Source of the DNA: Oleiagrimonas sp035690885
GTDB lineage: Bacteria; Pseudomonadota; Gammaproteobacteria; Xanthomonadales; Rhodanobacteraceae
Assembly (NCBI GenBank): GCA_035690885.1
Contig: DASSKC010000116.1
Location: 8,436-72,435 of the forward strand
Direction: 5' to 3'
DNA: 64,000 nt
The notes beneath the pieces were generated by a model. The model saw only the letters and a list, made by a program, of their open reading frames with translations, did not search any database and was not told the origin of the DNA. Positions 62,195 to 64,000 of this stretch are shown here, in pieces. Position 1 is the stretch's first letter. Each line of letters begins with the position of its first letter. The translations under genes and the position numbers were made by a program.

Positions 62195-64000
62195 ATGGCC
62201 CACAACCAGTTTCAGTTGCTCGGGCAGCGTCGTTTTGCACCGTTCTTCGCGACCCAGTCGCTGGGTGCGTTCAACGACAACGTGTATCGGCAGGCCATCA
62301 TCGGCATGTTGTTCTGGCTGGGGGTGGGTCCCGAGCAGCGCACGCTGTACACGAATCTGGCGCCGGCGCTGTTCATCCTGCCGTATTTCCTGTTTTCGGC
62401 CACGGCCGGGCAGATTGCCGAAAAGCTCGAAAAGTCGCGTCTGATCCGCATCACCACCAGCATGGAAATCGTCATCATGTCGGTGGCGGCGATCGGCTTT
62501 GTGACCACCAGCCTGCCGGTCGTGCTGGTGGCCTTGTTCGGTACCGGGGTGCAGTCGACGCTGTTCGGGCCGGTCAAGTATTCGATTTTGCCCACGGTGC
62601 TCAAGCGCGATGAGCTGACCGGCGGCAATGGCCTGGTGGAAATGGGCACCTCGATGTCGGTGCTGCTGGGCATGGTGTTGGGCGGCTTGATCTTCGCGGT
62701 GGCCGGCATCTGGGGGCCGGTCGCTGCCGGTACGTCCGTGGTCGCGTTGGCCGTCACCGGCAACCTAGTCAGCCGCCTGATCCCGCGTGCGGACGCCGGC
62801 GAGCCGGATTTGAAGATCAGCTGGAATCCGTTTGCCGAATCGTTGGCGGTGATGCGTCTGGCGCGGCGGCAGTTGGCCGTGCGCAATGCCATGCTGGGAG
62901 TGTCGTGGTTCTGGTTTGTCGGCACCATCATCACCTCGCAGTTGCCGACTTATGCGGTGACCAACCTGGGCGGCGATGCGACGCTGTACATCTTCGTGCT
63001 GGCGCTGTTTTCGGTCGGTACCGGGCTGGGGTCGATCCTGTGCGAAAAGCTGTCCGGGCGCACGGTGGAGATCGGCCTGGTGCCGCTCGGGGCGTTCGGC
63101 ATGACGGGATTTCTTCTCGATCTGTACTTTGCGCGCAGCGGCGCGGCGGCCGTTTCGGGGTTGGACATTTTCGGGTTTCTGGCCAGTGACGGCGCCTGGC
63201 GTATCGTCATGGATCTGGTCGGCACCGGCTTGTTCACGGGCTTTTTCGTGGTGCCGTTGTTCGCCCTGATCCAGAGCCGCACGCCGCGCAACGAGCTTTC
63301 GCGCGTGATCTCCGCGGTCAACATCCAGAACGCCGGCTTCATCGTGCTGGCGGCCGTGATCGGCATCGCCTTGCAGCGCTGGGCCGGCTGGTCCATTCCC
63401 GAGTTGATCCTGGCACTGGCGATCGCCAATCTGGCCGTGGCGATCTACATCTTCACCCTCGTGCCCGAGTTCCTGATGCGCTTTGTCAGCTGGGTGCTGG
63501 TGCGCGTGCTGTACCGGCTGCGGGTGCGTCACATCGAGGAGCATGTGCCTGATGAAGGCCCGTTGCTGCTGGTGTGCAACCACGTCAGCTTCATGGATGC
63601 CTTGCTGCTCGGGGCTAGCGTGCCGCGTCCGGTGCGCTTCGTGATGTATTACAAGATTTTCCGGCTGCCCGTGTTGAGCTGGATTTTCCGCACCGCCAAG
63701 GCCATCCCCATCGCCGGGTATCGTGAGGACCCGGTCATGCTGGAGCGTGCCCTTGACGCCATCGACCGCGAGCTGGCCGACGGCCAGATCGTGTGCATCT
63801 TCCCCGAGGGCAGGCTGACCGCCGATGGCGAGATGACGGCTTTCCGGCCCGGTGTCGAGCGGATTCTTGCGCGCCGGGCGGTGCCCGTCGTGCCTCTGGC
63901 ACTGCGCGGCATGTGGTCGAGCATGTGGAGTCGCAAGCGCAACCGCGCCGAGCACTGGCTGGCGCGTATGCGGCTGCCGCGGCGCTTCCGCGCCCGCGTC
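62195..64000 (+). CDS. MFS transporter-acyltransferase fusion (LplT/Aas-like), 3' partial
   Basis: The frame is open from ATG 62195 (GGAG 5 bases upstream) to the window edge, 602 codons without a stop. Residues 1 to about 440 form an MFS carrier with about twelve hydrophobic segments (LGAFNDNVYRQAIIGML at the start, as in LplT lysophospholipid flippases). From about residue 450 a PlsC-type acyltransferase begins with the NHVSFMDALLLG (H-x4-D) and FPEGRLT motifs. This fusion occurs in 2-acylglycerophosphoethanolamine recycling proteins, which may also carry an acyl-ACP synthetase domain at the C-terminus. That part lies outside the window. Confidence 0.9.
   Translation, partial: MAHNQFQLLGQRRFAPFFATQSLGAFNDNVYRQAIIGMLFWLGVGPEQRTLYTNLAPALFILPYFLFSATAGQIAEKLEKSRLIRITTSMEIVIMSVAAIGFVTTSLPVVLVALFGTGVQSTLFGPVKYSILPTVLKRDELTGGNGLVEMGTSMSVLLGMVLGGLIFAVAGIWGPVAAGTSVVALAVTGNLVSRLIPRADAGEPDLKISWNPFAESLAVMRLARRQLAVRNAMLGVSWFWFVGTIITSQLPTYAVTNLGGDATLYIFVLALFSVGTGLGSILCEKLSGRTVEIGLVPLGAFGMTGFLLDLYFARSGAAAVSGLDIFGFLASDGAWRIVMDLVGTGLFTGFFVVPLFALIQSRTPRNELSRVISAVNIQNAGFIVLAAVIGIALQRWAGWSIPELILALAIANLAVAIYIFTLVPEFLMRFVSWVLVRVLYRLRVRHIEEHVPDEGPLLLVCNHVSFMDALLLGASVPRPVRFVMYYKIFRLPVLSWIFRTAKAIPIAGYREDPVMLERALDAIDRELADGQIVCIFPEGRLTADGEMTAFRPGVERILARRAVPVVPLALRGMWSSMWSRKRNRAEHWLARMRLPRRFRARV

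Overview
The window is GC-rich, densely coded DNA from a gammaproteobacterial chromosome, most likely Xanthomonadales (Lysobacterales) and possibly a Rhodanobacteraceae relative. This is inferred, not proven. It rests on conserved housekeeping blocks (asmA-like/mutY/yggX, rsmD-coaD, tgt-yajC-secD-secF-manC, typA next to a cyclophilin gene), on the protein sequences, and on short palindromic REP-type repeats that begin GTAGGAGCG.

Layout: 1-5 kb has a phosphate uptake pair (DUF47/PiT), an SDR, an alkyltransferase-like protein and RecQ. 5-13 kb has a DUF805 protein, a two-HKD phospholipase D-type enzyme, a stand-alone LigD-type polymerase, an FNT channel, a thiamine-binding protein, a HAD hydrolase and an SLC13 permease. 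13-25 kb is core: tRNA-Phe, yggX, mutY, an AsmA-like protein, ftsY, rsmD, coaD, a lipoprotein, tgt, yajC, secDF and manC. 25-29.5 kb has a secreted amidase, a translationally coupled pair of di- and tri-haem cytochromes c, and a Mug-type glycosylase. 29.6-35.6 kb is a urease operon, ureABCFDG, plus a NiCoT nickel permease. 35.6-45.6 kb returns to core functions: typA, a cyclophilin, an AEC transporter, hslR, a divergent Lrp/trans-sulfuration pair, a pyridine-nucleotide-disulfide oxidoreductase and mutS. 45.6-49.4 kb has a PEP-CTERM protein and a PrsT-type TPR lipoprotein. 49.7-62 kb is accessory: YceI, an AraC regulator, TetR with methyltransferase, epimerase and MFS genes, a broken siderophore-interacting protein gene, a very large SF1 helicase-nuclease, and a second TetR/SDR pair. 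The window ends inside an MFS-acyltransferase fusion gene.

The most distinctive points follow. (1) The urease has all metal ligands but Ala at the flap-Cys position, a roughly 79-residue extension on UreB, a His-rich UreG tail and no ureE in the window. (2) The PEP-CTERM gene has a well-matched sigma-54 -24/-12 element directly behind a perfect 9-bp inverted repeat, and is followed by a prsT-like gene. (3) Several palindromic repeat families sit exactly on gene ends and supply the stop codon (mutY, mug, hslR, the AEC gene). One REP pair is inserted inside an older palindromic repeat. (4) A 1506-residue Upf1-like helicase with a C-terminal PD-(D/E)XK nuclease lies next to a decayed gene and is a candidate single-gene defence system. 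No CRISPR array, IS transposase, rRNA or replication origin was seen.
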